This document shows positions 1 through 6,695 of a stretch of 10,767 bases of DNA, in pieces. Made by a program: the position numbers and the translations under genes. Each line of letters begins with the position of its first letter. Positions within the stretch are counted from its first letter, which is position 1. Source of the DNA: Clostridia bacterium (lineage in GTDB: Bacteria; Bacillota_A; Clostridia; Christensenellales; Aristaeellaceae); NCBI GenBank assembly GCA_017481065.1, contig JAFUPT010000187.1, positions 1 to 10,767 on the forward strand. Reading direction: 5' to 3'. Under the pieces are notes generated by a model. That model saw only the letters and a program-made list of their open reading frames with translations. It ran no database searches and was not told the origin of the DNA.

Positions 1-669
1 CCCGTTGAGGAAGCCCTGAAGCGCGCTTTCCCGGCGCATGAAGTTCGCCGCGCATTCACAGCCCGTAAAATCATCAAAAAACTGCGCGGACAGGGCGTTG
101 CCATCAACAATGAAGCAGAAGAACTGGAAAATCTGCAGGCAGAGGGATATGAAGAAATCACCATCGTTCCCACCCATATCCTGCACGGTATCGAATATGA
201 AATGGTCATGGAAGCTGCAGGCAATTATTCTGTATCCGAAGCGCTGCTGGAAAATGAAGAGGACCTTGACTGGATGGCGAATCTCATCAGAAATATCGCC
301 GCTGAGGAAAAGCAACCCCTGCTGATGATGGGCCACGGCACCGAGCACGCCGCCGATGAAACCTACACGCAGCTGCGTAAGAAACTGCCGGAAAACGTAT
401 TTCTCGCCTGCGTGGAGGGCGAGCATAGCCTTGAAAAGCTGTTGCCGGAGCTGATGAAGCTGTCGGAAAAGAGAATCACCCTCATGCCGCTGATGCTGGT
501 GGCGGGCGACCACGCCAACAACGATATGGCTGGTGATGAAGATGATTCCTGGAAATCCATCCTTGAGGCACAGGGCTTTGAAACCCGTATCCGCATGCAG
601 GGTCTGGGCTCTTTGAAGGAAGTTCAGCAGCGCTTCGTTGAAAAAGCAAAAAAGGCAACTTCCTGCTGA
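1..669 (+). CDS. cbiK: CbiK anaerobic sirohydrochlorin cobaltochelatase, 5' end cut off
   Basis: Frame 1 is open from the first base to the TGA at 667-669, giving 222 residues. It is the C-terminal four fifths of a class II chelatase. CbiK inserts Co2+ into sirohydrochlorin (or its reduced precursor) early in the oxygen-independent cobalamin pathway, normally in the cytoplasm. Visible family blocks are the early AFTARKIIKKL segment, PTHILHGIEYE, the metal-ligand region MMGHGTEHAAD, the acidic CVEGEHS, and LVAGDHANNDMAGDEDDSWK. The His of GHGT, the Glu of VEG and the His of GDHA match the catalytic and metal-binding residues known from Salmonella CbiK, so the active site looks intact. Family proteins are about 260-300 residues, so roughly 40 or more N-terminal residues lie outside the window and a signal peptide cannot be excluded. 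It is followed closely by the small gene at 684 and faces the cobalamin-riboswitch operon. Confidence 0.93.
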   Translation, partial: PVEEALKRAFPAHEVRRAFTARKIIKKLRGQGVAINNEAEELENLQAEGYEEITIVPTHILHGIEYEMVMEAAGNYSVSEALLENEEDLDWMANLIRNIAAEEKQPLLMMGHGTEHAADETYTQLRKKLPENVFLACVEGEHSLEKLLPELMKLSEKRITLMPLMLVAGDHANNDMAGDEDDSWKSILEAQGFETRIRMQGLGSLKEVQQRFVEKAKKATSC

Positions 670-683
670 GGAGGGCGGCAGAT

Positions 684-923
684 ATGACACAATGGACGCC
701 CGGCGATCCCCTGGAAGAGAAAGACCATGAGCTCCTGCTCCCCCTGAAGGAAAAGGCCCGTGAGCTTGGGCGCACGCCGACGGTATCAGAGGTGGCGACG
801 GCATCCCAGATCAAGCGGCGCTTCCGCATCTGGAAGAACGCCGTTCTCGCGGCAGGCCTACCCTCGTTGAATTCCCCGGAACAGACTAGGCTGCGCAGCC
901 CTTCAAGCAAATGCGAATCATGA
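684..923 (+). CDS. Small protein with one homing-endonuclease-associated repeat (HNH_repeat type)
   Basis: This 79-residue protein starts at an ATG with a good ribosome binding site (GAGGAGGG, about 8 bases upstream), 14 bases after the cbiK stop, so the two are probably cotranscribed. Residues about 19-60 read as a single helical repeat: LKEKARELGRTPTVSEV, then IKRRFRIWKNAVLAAGL. This matches the repeat found beside homing endonucleases (Pfam HNH_repeat), with the typical LGR-TPT-EV and RF-W-NAL-AAGL pattern. In nucleases the repeat is thought to bind DNA. Here no HNH or other nuclease motif is attached and the protein ends about 20 residues after the repeat. It could be a small DNA-binding protein or regulator, or a remnant of a larger gene. 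The family call is good by eye; the function is unknown. Confidence 0.72.
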   Translation: MTQWTPGDPLEEKDHELLLPLKEKARELGRTPTVSEVATASQIKRRFRIWKNAVLAAGLPSLNSPEQTRLRSPSSKCES

Positions 924-964
924 AAACAAGGCTGGAATAATTGCGTTTCCAGCCTTGTTTTCAT
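920..964. terminator. Bidirectional Rho-independent terminator between convergent operons
   Basis: The arms 920-937 and 947-964 are perfectly complementary (18 bp) around a 9-base loop. The outer ends are A-rich on the left and T-rich on the right (AAAACAAGG and CCTTGTTTT), so each strand gives a GC core followed by a U-rich stretch. The dyad contains both convergent stop codons, TGA at 921-923 on the plus strand and TGA at 963-961 on the minus strand. It should end both the cbiK transcript and the long minus-strand operon. Confidence 0.88.
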
Positions 965-1722
965 ATCGGGTGATAGACAATATTCAGCTGTCCGTTCTCT
1001 TCAATCCGCACATCTGCGTCAACCTCGTACAGTTCCCGGATCAGCTCAGGGGTAAGTACCTCCTTCGGTGTTCCGCAGGCAACCACTCGACCTGCATCGA
1101 TGGCGTAGATACGATCGCAGTACATGGCGGCGATATTCAGATCGTGAAATGCCGCCAGCACAGTAACCCCCAGTTTCCTGACCACATTGAGTATCTGCAA
1201 CTGGTATTTTATATCCAGATGGTTCGTGGGTTCATCCAGAATCAGGCACTGCGTCTGCTGCGCAAGCGCCCGGGCCAAGATGATGCGCTGCTGTTCGCCG
1301 CCGGAAAGGGAAGAAAAGATGCGGTCGATAAAACCCAGCATCCCCACCTTTTCCAGCGCATTTTCTACGATTTCATAATCCTCCCGGGTGTCGCGCTCCA
1401 TCATGCGCTTGTGGGGAGATCGCCCCATGAGCACAATTTCCCGCACGCTGAAATCGAAGTTGTAGTAATTGTGCTGGGACAGCACCGCGAGCTTCTTAGC
1501 CGTATTGCGTATGGAAAGATCATTAATATTTGTACCATCCAGCAGAATCGCGCCGTGCTCCGGGCTGAGCACACGATAGATGCATTTCAGGAAGGTGCTC
1601 TTTCCGCTGCCATTCGGACCAATTACACCTACAAATTCGCGGTTTTTTACGGAAATCTCCATGCCGCGCAGGATTTCACTTCCGCCGAGGGTCAATTCCA
1701 CATCCTTTGCAAAGAGATTCAC
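961..1722 (-). CDS. FecE/BtuD-type ABC transporter ATP-binding protein
   Basis: This 253-residue cytoplasmic ATPase powers the Fec/Btu-type importer encoded just upstream. All nucleotide-binding motifs are present: Walker A GPNGSGKST (35-43), Q-loop Gln83 in VLSQHNY, signature LSGGEQQR (139-146), Walker B CLILDEP (159-165), and switch His193 in AFHD. The IDAGRVVACGTPKEVLTPELI tail is typical of the iron-siderophore, heme and cobalamin ATPases (COG1120), and the length is normal. I chose the GTG at 1722 because it overlaps the permease stop (GTGA), has GGGGAGGG just upstream, and places the first strand correctly. The longer ATG reading from 1977 runs inside the permease gene. It is the last gene of the operon and its stop lies in the terminator dyad. 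The substrate cannot be told from the ATPase; cobalamin control suggests corrinoid or a cobalt chelate. Confidence 0.92.
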   Translation of the reverse strand: MNLFAKDVELTLGGSEILRGMEISVKNREFVGVIGPNGSGKSTFLKCIYRVLSPEHGAILLDGTNINDLSIRNTAKKLAVLSQHNYYNFDFSVREIVLMGRSPHKRMMERDTREDYEIVENALEKVGMLGFIDRIFSSLSGGEQQRIILARALAQQTQCLILDEPTNHLDIKYQLQILNVVRKLGVTVLAAFHDLNIAAMYCDRIYAIDAGRVVACGTPKEVLTPELIRELYEVDADVRIEENGQLNIVYHPI

Positions 1723-2807
1723 GATTTTCCCTCCCCGAATCCGTAGGATTTGCGAATCAACAGATATACGAAGCTGGGTGCGCCGATTGCCGATACCAGT
1801 ATACCCAGCGGCAATTCGCTTTTGGGAATGATCACCCTGCAGGCCACATCCGCCCAGATCAGGAATATCGCTCCCAGCAGCGCAGAGAGCGGCAGCAGGC
1901 GCTTGTGATCCGTGCCGAACAGCATGCGCGCTACATGGGGAATCATCAGCCCAACAAAGCCGATCATGCCCGTGCAATATACAGCCAGACCCACCATCAG
2001 TGCGGAAAGCACCAGATACAGATGTCTGTACCTGAGCAGGTTGGTTCCAAGCGTTATTGCGGCGTCATCCCCGAGCAGCATCAGGTTCAAAACGCGGCTC
2101 TGGGTAATGAAAAACAGCGTAACAACCACCACAATCGGGAGGATAAACAGGATGTTCTCCCATTTGGCTCCGGCGAGGCTGCCCATCAGCCAGAAGGTGA
2201 TGCTTTGCATGCCGTGCCTGTCCTTCGCGATGTAAACGATGAAGTTGGACGCAGCCGAGCATACGGAGGATAGCGCCGTGCCGGCAAGCAGCAGTCGTAT
2301 GGAATTGGACCTGCCCCCGATATTGGAAACCAACTGAACAAGGATGGATACCAGGAAAGCACCGATAAAGGCGCAGATACCCATTGCGTTGGTGCCAAGT
2401 GCGCTGACAACGCCCAGCAGCGCCGCCACCGTTGCCCCCAGGGTCGCGCCGGAGGATATGCCTAGGATATAGGGATCGGCAAGTGGATTGCGCACGATGG
2501 CCTGCATCACGCAGCCCGATACCGCAAGCGCCATGCCGACTCCCACCGCCATGATGACGCGGGGCAGGCGCACATACCAGACGATATCATGCAGCACGCC
2601 CTTGCCGTAAATTCCGGGATCGCCTATGCCAGTCAGCTTGTGGAGGATCACGCCGTATACTTCGCCAACGCTTAAATCCACAGAGCCGATGGTCACGGCA
2701 GTCAGAACCGACAGAACCAGTACTCCCAGCAGAATAAAAACTGCGATGACATAAATGGGCTTCCCGCGGAACATGCCGCTCTTCAAATCCAGATTCTGTA
2801 GTTTCAC
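1719..2807 (-). CDS. FecCD/BtuC-type ABC transporter permease
   Basis: This 362-residue integral membrane protein is the channel of a type II ABC importer, usually a homodimer with ten helices per subunit. Family hallmarks are RLPRV (80-84), RNPLADPYILGISSGA (106-121), GFVGLMIPHVAR (283-294) and the C-terminal block ending near SAIGAPSFVYLLIRK. Long hydrophobic segments run throughout. I prefer the GTG start at 2807: GGGAG lies nine bases upstream, and the protein then opens with a short polar stretch before the first helix. An ATG at 2867 is in frame and overlaps the preceding stop (TAATG), but it would add 20 Gly/Ala/Ser-rich residues translated through a GC-rich hairpin. The stop overlaps the ATPase start by four bases. 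The partners are the binding protein upstream and the ATPase downstream, and a single permease gene fits a homodimer. Confidence 0.92.
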   Translation of the reverse strand: MKLQNLDLKSGMFRGKPIYVIAVFILLGVLVLSVLTAVTIGSVDLSVGEVYGVILHKLTGIGDPGIYGKGVLHDIVWYVRLPRVIMAVGVGMALAVSGCVMQAIVRNPLADPYILGISSGATLGATVAALLGVVSALGTNAMGICAFIGAFLVSILVQLVSNIGGRSNSIRLLLAGTALSSVCSAASNFIVYIAKDRHGMQSITFWLMGSLAGAKWENILFILPIVVVVTLFFITQSRVLNLMLLGDDAAITLGTNLLRYRHLYLVLSALMVGLAVYCTGMIGFVGLMIPHVARMLFGTDHKRLLPLSALLGAIFLIWADVACRVIIPKSELPLGILVSAIGAPSFVYLLIRKSYGFGEGKS

Positions 2808-2816
2808 AATGCGCTG

Positions 2817-2821
2817 CTCCC
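2817..2821 (-). promoter_or_regulatory. Ribosome binding site that decides the GTG start of the permease
   Basis: The minus strand reads GGGAG here, nine bases before the GTG at 2807. No comparable site precedes the alternative ATG at 2867, which follows the binding-protein stop directly. Confidence 0.6.
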
Positions 2822-2834
2822 GTCGTGTAGAATT

Positions 2835-2858
2835 GGCCCCGGCTGATGCACCGGGGCC
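2835..2858 (-). promoter_or_regulatory. GC-rich hairpin between binding-protein and permease genes
   Basis: Arms GGCCCCGG (2835-2842) and CCGGGGCC (2851-2858) form an 8-bp all-GC stem with an 8-base loop, starting eight bases beyond the binding-protein stop. It is followed on the minus strand by AATTCTACAC, not a U-tract, so it is unlikely to be a full terminator. In many importer operons a hairpin after the binding-protein gene protects the upstream mRNA from 3' decay or lowers read-through, giving an excess of binding protein. That role is inferred here. Confidence 0.6.
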
Positions 2859-2866
2859 GGATTGCA

Positions 2867-3832
2867 TTATGCGTAAAGTTCAGGATAGAGGGCGGAGGCG
2901 AAGGTCTGGATGCCTTCCATGGTGTGCAGGCCGGAGCACCATACCTGAACCAGGTTCAGGGCATAGACGTCGCCGTTCTGAACAGCCTTCAGACTGGCCA
3001 GCGCAGGATTCTCCATGATGGAAGCGACAACCTCATCGGGTCCGAGCCAACCCTGATACCAGATCATGAAGATCTTGTCCGGGTTTGCGGCGATCAGGTC
3101 TTCCACGCCCACATTATCGCTGTTTTCTGCACCGACAGCCAGGGTTGCGCCAACGCGCTCAGCAATGTTGCCGCCGAGAGTGCTGTGGCCGTATACGCGA
3201 TAGGAATCGCCCTCATCCTCCAGCACTGCGACGGACAGGGGCTCAATGCCGGATTCGGTAACGTATGCGCCGATGCGCTCGATCTCGGCATACATCTCAT
3301 CCACGATGGCCTGTGCCTCGGCATTCTTGCCAAACATTGCGCCGATGTTCAGGATGTCCTGCATTTCGCATTCGATGGTGTTGCCGCCGTTTTCCGACTT
3401 CAGGGTGCTGTTGATAGACATGTAAGTATTGCAGCCGTTTTCAATCCAGTATTCCACGCCGCCAAAACGGTCATCGGCAAACAAGGAGCGCCAGCCGAGG
3501 ATGGCATCGGGCTGCAGGGCGATGGCTTCCTCCTTGGAGGGGCGGGACTCATAATAGGGAATCTTGGCGAATTCTTCCGCCAGTTCGCCGGTGATTTCCT
3601 CATCCAGGCCAAAGGCGCATACGATGCGATCGGCAAGGCCCAGCTTCAGCATGATTTCGATATTGCTCTGATAGGCGGCGATTACGCGCTCCGGCGCTTT
3701 TTCGTATACCGTATTGATCTCTTCACGCTCGCGGTTGTAGGTCAGCACGGTTGCCGGGAAATCTTCCGCCAGGGCTGCGGTGCAGCTCAGCACGAAAACC
3801 AGAGCAAGGATCAGGGAAAGGAATTTCTTCAT
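2867..3832 (-). CDS. Periplasmic-binding-protein-2 family substrate-binding protein (FecB/BtuF type)
   Basis: This 321-residue extracytoplasmic protein binds the ligand of the Fec/Btu-type importer. It starts at an ATG with an excellent ribosome binding site (AAAAGGAGG, seven bases upstream); the in-frame ATG at 3901 lacks one. Residues 1-22 are a signal peptide. Cys17, preceded by VLS, fits a loose lipobox, while AALA-ED (22/23) fits signal peptidase I, so anchoring is ambiguous. After it come the family's first strand ERVIAAYQSNIEIMLKLGL (48-66), a domain with PDAILGWRS, a long central helix around DEMYAEIERIGAY, and a second lobe with SVAVLEDEG and NPDKIFMIWYQGW. This is the class III binding-protein fold used for siderophores, heme, cobalamin and metal ions. 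No motif fixes the ligand. The context (cobalamin riboswitch, cobaltochelatase nearby) favours corrinoid or chelated cobalt. Confidence 0.9.
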   Translation of the reverse strand: MKKFLSLILALVFVLSCTAALAEDFPATVLTYNREREEINTVYEKAPERVIAAYQSNIEIMLKLGLADRIVCAFGLDEEITGELAEEFAKIPYYESRPSKEEAIALQPDAILGWRSLFADDRFGGVEYWIENGCNTYMSINSTLKSENGGNTIECEMQDILNIGAMFGKNAEAQAIVDEMYAEIERIGAYVTESGIEPLSVAVLEDEGDSYRVYGHSTLGGNIAERVGATLAVGAENSDNVGVEDLIAANPDKIFMIWYQGWLGPDEVVASIMENPALASLKAVQNGDVYALNLVQVWCSGLHTMEGIQTFASALYPELYA

Positions 3833-3839
3833 GGGATAA

Positions 3840-3848
3840 CCTCCTTTT
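3840..3848 (-). promoter_or_regulatory. Strong ribosome binding site setting the binding-protein start
   Basis: The minus strand reads AAAAGGAGG, seven bases before the ATG at 3832. It is one of the best sites in the operon and fixes the start directly ahead of the signal peptide. Confidence 0.8.
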
Positions 3849-3853
3849 ATTTT

Positions 3854-3870
3854 CACCTGCTTTGCAGGCG
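3854..3870 (-). other. Small hairpin in the gap before the second importer
   Basis: CGCCTGC-AAA-GCAGGTG on the minus strand can form a 7-bp stem (one G-U pair) with a 3-base loop. It sits between the CGGC-type gene stop and the binding-protein ribosome binding site and is followed by A-rich sequence, so it is not a terminator. It could mark an RNA processing or stability point; it may also be chance. Confidence 0.3.
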
Positions 3871-3897
3871 ATTGGTGTTTTTCTGCCGGGAAACAAA

Positions 3898-4239
3898 TCA
3901 ATGGGTTCCCCAGATAACCTCAATGCCCCTATCTTCAAAGGCCTTTGCCATCTGGGCCATGCCGGGGCAGGCTTCGTCATTTTTCATCGCGCAGATGCCG
4001 ATATGGATGCATTCGGTTCCCTTGGAAACCAGCCGCTCCAGCTTTTCAAGGAAGCCGGGTTCCTCCATGGGCTGAACCTCGGTATGGCATTTCGAACAGC
4101 GCATGAAGGCCGTCAGGCGAATCTCCTCCCCGGCATAGCACTCAAAGGATTTTTGGCGGTCATAGAATGCATTCAGGCAGGCGCAGCACGCACATACCTG
4201 GTTGGAATTCCTGCAGGCAAGAATTGCAATCTTTTTCAT
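3898..4239 (-). CDS. Small cysteine-rich CGGC-domain-type protein
   Basis: This 113-residue protein has a good ribosome binding site (AAGGAG, eight bases before the ATG). It resembles the CGGC domain family (Pfam CGGC), putative metal-binding proteins of unknown function. Features are the opening strand KKIAILACRNSNQVC, the cysteine cluster CACCAC (16-21, where the family name comes from CGGC), CLNAFYDRQKSF, then RCSKCHTEVQ (47-56) and GICAMKNDEACPGM (81-94). There are 11 cysteines, at 9, 16, 18, 19, 21, 34, 48, 51, 77, 83 and 91, and no signal peptide, so it should be cytoplasmic. It lies between the two importers, 59 bases after one and 65 before the other. A metal-buffering, metal-delivery or metal-sensing role for the incoming ion is plausible but inferred. 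Confidence 0.75.
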   Translation of the reverse strand: MKKIAILACRNSNQVCACCACLNAFYDRQKSFECYAGEEIRLTAFMRCSKCHTEVQPMEEPGFLEKLERLVSKGTECIHIGICAMKNDEACPGMAQMAKAFEDRGIEVIWGTH

Positions 4240-4298
4240 CTGTGCTTCTCCTTCTTGCTTCGATCTGTGCTTGCGGTATCATTCGTGTATGCTGTCTT

Positions 4299-4967
4299 CT
4301 ATTTCATGTATTGAATCCGATCGCTCATATAGCGCGCGACTTCATGGTCATGGGTAATGAACAGGTAGGATAAGCCATATTCCGCCTGCATAGCCTTCAG
4401 GATTTGCAGAATTTGCGCCTGCACCGATACATCCAGCATGGATGTGGGTTCATCCAATACCAGAATTTCCGAGGAAAGCAGTAATGCGCGGCACAGGGAC
4501 AGGCGCTGAATTTCTCCGCCGCTCACCTGATGGGGATAGCGGGAGAGCAGATCGTCCGTGAGCTTTACCCGCTCCAGCAGTTCGGGAACGCGGTGTTTTT
4601 CCTCAGTTATGCCGAATATCTTCAGCGGCTCCAGCAAGCTGTCGCCTAGGCGCATGCGCGGGTCAAAGAAGGTCTCCGGGCGCTGGGAGATCAGCTGCAC
4701 GCTCTTTCTGAAATGTCTGAGCTTCTTGCCCCGTGTGTGGGTGATGTCCTCCCCGCGAAAGAATACCTGCCCGGAGTCCGGATCAATCAGCCGCATCAGT
4801 ATGCGCGCCAGAGTGCTCTTTCCGCAGCCGGATGGTCCCATCAGAGCGAGTGTTTCACCGCTGCGCAGGCAAATATTTTCTTCCCGGAGCGCCGTATATG
4901 CCCGGCCGCCAAAGCCGCCGCAGAAGGTTTTGCAAATGTTCCTTCCCTCCAAAATGCAGTCATTCAT
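4299..4967 (-). CDS. NikE/OppF-type ABC transporter ATP-binding protein, short C-terminus
   Basis: This 222-residue cytoplasmic ATPase is the second ATPase of the nickel/peptide-type importer. It has Walker A GPSGCGKST (44-52), Q-loop Gln95 in LISQRPE, signature VSGGEIQR (148-155), Walker B ILVLDEP (168-174) and switch His206 in FITHD. The start overlaps the preceding gene's stop by eight bases, with GAGGTG eight bases upstream. It stops at SDRIQYMK, just where relatives continue with a GKIVE-like strand and a regulatory tail of 30-100 residues. The +1 and +2 frames beyond the stop do not restore the missing block by eye, so it looks like a natural short form and not a simple frameshift. The full catalytic core is present, so it should pair with the 304-residue ATPase upstream as a heterodimer. 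Substrate unknown: nickel, cobalt, metal complex or peptide. Confidence 0.88.
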   Translation of the reverse strand: MNDCILEGRNICKTFCGGFGGRAYTALREENICLRSGETLALMGPSGCGKSTLARILMRLIDPDSGQVFFRGEDITHTRGKKLRHFRKSVQLISQRPETFFDPRMRLGDSLLEPLKIFGITEEKHRVPELLERVKLTDDLLSRYPHQVSGGEIQRLSLCRALLLSSEILVLDEPTSMLDVSVQAQILQILKAMQAEYGLSYLFITHDHEVARYMSDRIQYMK

Positions 4968-5874
4968 ACAGGAAACACCTCACCATCCTGCCGTTTTCCA
5001 TCGCGCCATCCAGCTGCTCCCGATGGCAGCGTTCCCGGGCATGCGGGCATCTCGGCGCGAATGGGCAGCCCGGCAAGCGGTCTCCGCCCCGGGGCGCCAC
5101 GCCTTCCAGCGGCTGGAAGCCGTTTTCCGGCAGGGCGTTCAGAAAGGCCTTCGTATAGGGATGCAGCGGACTTTCCAGCACGCCCTGGCCCATCTCCACG
5201 ATTTGCCCGGCGTACATCACGGCGATGCTATCACAAAGTTCGCGCGCCAGGGGCAAATCATGGGTAATAACCAGCATGCTCTCCACACCGCGCCACTTTA
5301 GGGAACACAGTGTATCCTGTACCTGGCTGCGCAGATCGCGGTCGAGGCCCTTGGTAGGCTCATCCGCCAGTATCCATTTGGGCGAGCAGGCCGAACCGAT
5401 GGCGCAGAGCACCCGCTGCTGCATACCGCCAGAGAGTTCATGGGGATAGGCACGCAGGATGCGCTCCGGGTTGGAAAAGCCGAAATCCAGAAGCAGCTGT
5501 ATAGAGCGCTCCTTCGTCTCCTTTCGGGAGAGATTCAGCGGGAGCAGAGCTTCCTTTAAATGAAAGGCAATGGTACGCGCGGGATTCATGGATTCGGCGG
5601 GATTCTGAGGAATCAGGCCAATTCCTGTGCCGAGCCTGCTTCGTGCGTGCTCTGGAGTAAGGGCGTTTCCATCCATGATGATTTCGCCCTCCACAGAGGC
5701 ATAGGGCGGCAGCAAGCCCAGCAGCGCAAGTCCCAGCACGGATTTTCCGCAGCCGCTTTCGCCGATGATGCCGGTGATTCCGCCGTCGGGGAAGGAAATG
5801 CTCACGCCGTCCACGGCACGCACGTCCAGACCAGGGAGATGAAAACTGACGCGAAGGTTTCGGATCTCAATCAC
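4960..5874 (-). CDS. NikD/OppD-type ABC transporter ATP-binding protein
   Basis: This 304-residue ATPase is the first of the pair in the nickel/peptide-type importer. Motifs are Walker A GESGCGKS (38-45), Q-loop Gln90 in LIPQNPAESMNP, signature LSGGMQQR (147-154), Walker B WILADEP followed by TKGLD (167-178), and switch His205 in VITHD. Unlike its partner it keeps the C-terminal oligopeptide-transporter tail: HPYTKAFLNALP, then a cysteine group CPFAPRCPHARERCH plus a late Cys, the pattern known to hold a metal or Fe-S cluster in related dipeptide and oligopeptide ATPases. The GTG start at 5874 overlaps the permease stop (GTGA), sits behind GGAGGTGAAGGAG, and begins directly with the first strand IEIRNLRVSF. 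An ATG further upstream (6099) lies deep in the permease gene. It overlaps the next ATPase by eight bases. Confidence 0.92.
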   Translation of the reverse strand: MIEIRNLRVSFHLPGLDVRAVDGVSISFPDGGITGIIGESGCGKSVLGLALLGLLPPYASVEGEIIMDGNALTPEHARSRLGTGIGLIPQNPAESMNPARTIAFHLKEALLPLNLSRKETKERSIQLLLDFGFSNPERILRAYPHELSGGMQQRVLCAIGSACSPKWILADEPTKGLDRDLRSQVQDTLCSLKWRGVESMLVITHDLPLARELCDSIAVMYAGQIVEMGQGVLESPLHPYTKAFLNALPENGFQPLEGVAPRGGDRLPGCPFAPRCPHARERCHREQLDGAMENGRMVRCFLYE

Positions 5875-6695
5875 AGCTCCTTCACCTCCTGGTTGCGCAC
5901 GTCGAGCCGGTCGCGCAGCGCGTCGCCCAGCATGTTGATGGACAGAAGCAGCAAAAAGATGCACAGTCCCGGCACGATGATCAGATGCGGCGCGCTGCGG
6001 TAGTTCAGCCGCGCATCGGAGATCATCACACTCCAGTCCGGCGTGGGCGGCTTGATGCCCAGACCCAGGTAGCTCAGCGATGCGATGGAAAGCACGCACC
6101 TGCCCACGCGGGTAGTGAAAAGCACCACGATGTTGGCCATCATATTTGGCACGATATGCCGCCAGAGCAGCCGTGCAGACCCGGCACCCAGGGCACGCAT
6201 ACCTTCAATGTAGGCTTCTTCCCGGATACGCAAGGTTTCTGTGCGCACGATGCGGGAAAAGCCCGCCCAGCTGGTGAGCACCAGCGCCAGCAGCAGATTG
6301 GGGACGCCCGGCCCCAACACACCCACGATGGCGATCATCAAGCAGGTACCCGGAAGCCCCTGAAAGATATTGGCAAGCGCCGTGATGCACCAGTCCAGCA
6401 CGCCACCGAAATAGCCTCCCAGCGCGCCAAGCAGCATACCAAAGGCCATGGACAACGCCGTGGCAACCAGCGCAATGAGTATGGAGGAACGCCCGCCGTA
6501 GAGCACGCGGCTGAACATATCCCTGCCAAGGCTGTCTGTTCCCAGCAGGTGCTCCGCGCTGGGGCCCTGCAGCCTCACGCGCATATTGGTTTCATTGGGA
6601 TCATAGGGTGCAATCCAGGGGGCAAAGAGATTGCTCAGAAGGATGAGTGTCAGCAACGCCGCCGCCACGATCAAACGAGTATTCGTTTTCTTCAT
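5871..6695 (-). CDS. NikC/OppC-type ABC transporter permease
   Basis: This 274-residue inner-membrane permease is one half of the channel of the nickel/peptide-type importer. It has a first helix at about residues 8-27, then the conserved HLLGTDSLGRDMFSRVLYGGR block that marks the C-type subunit, about five more helices, and the cytoplasmic EAA loop EEAYIEGMRALGAGSARLLWRHI that couples to the ATPases. The C-terminal GIKPPTPDWSVMI block is also typical. The length is normal for NikC. The start ATG overlaps the stop of the partner permease by four bases (ATGA), with GGAGG nine bases upstream. Its own stop overlaps the GTG of the ATPase, so translation is probably coupled. The C-type family does not separate metal from peptide transporters reliably. 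Confidence 0.92.
   Translation of the reverse strand: MKKTNTRLIVAAALLTLILLSNLFAPWIAPYDPNETNMRVRLQGPSAEHLLGTDSLGRDMFSRVLYGGRSSILIALVATALSMAFGMLLGALGGYFGGVLDWCITALANIFQGLPGTCLMIAIVGVLGPGVPNLLLALVLTSWAGFSRIVRTETLRIREEAYIEGMRALGAGSARLLWRHIVPNMMANIVVLFTTRVGRCVLSIASLSYLGLGIKPPTPDWSVMISDARLNYRSAPHLIIVPGLCIFLLLLSINMLGDALRDRLDVRNQEVKEL

Noticed and set aside
1..669. CbiX or a ferrochelatase-like enzyme instead of CbiK
   Set aside because: The MGHGTEHAAD and GDHANNDMAGDEDDSW blocks are characteristic of CbiK, and CbiX or HemH signatures are absent.
955..1746. 263-residue plus-strand open frame
   Set aside because: Antisense to the FecE-type ATPase, whose Walker, signature and switch motifs are all intact on the minus strand.
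3833..3901. N-terminal extension of the Fec/Btu-type binding protein from the ATG at 3901
   Set aside because: It would place 23 polar residues before a classic MKK signal peptide, and the AAAAGGAGG site fits the ATG at 3832.
2846..4075. 409-residue plus-strand open frame
   Set aside because: Antisense to the Fec/Btu-type binding protein and part of the CGGC-type gene. No ribosome binding site or family motif.
4239..4273. Direct repeat TCTGTGCTT about 25 bases apart before the CGGC-type gene
   Set aside because: Only nine bases, with two copies and no further structure; most likely chance.
4240..4298. Possible frameshifted tail of the short NikE-type ATPase
   Set aside because: Reading past the stop in each frame does not give the expected GKIVE-like strand or HPYT block, so there is no support for a simple indel.
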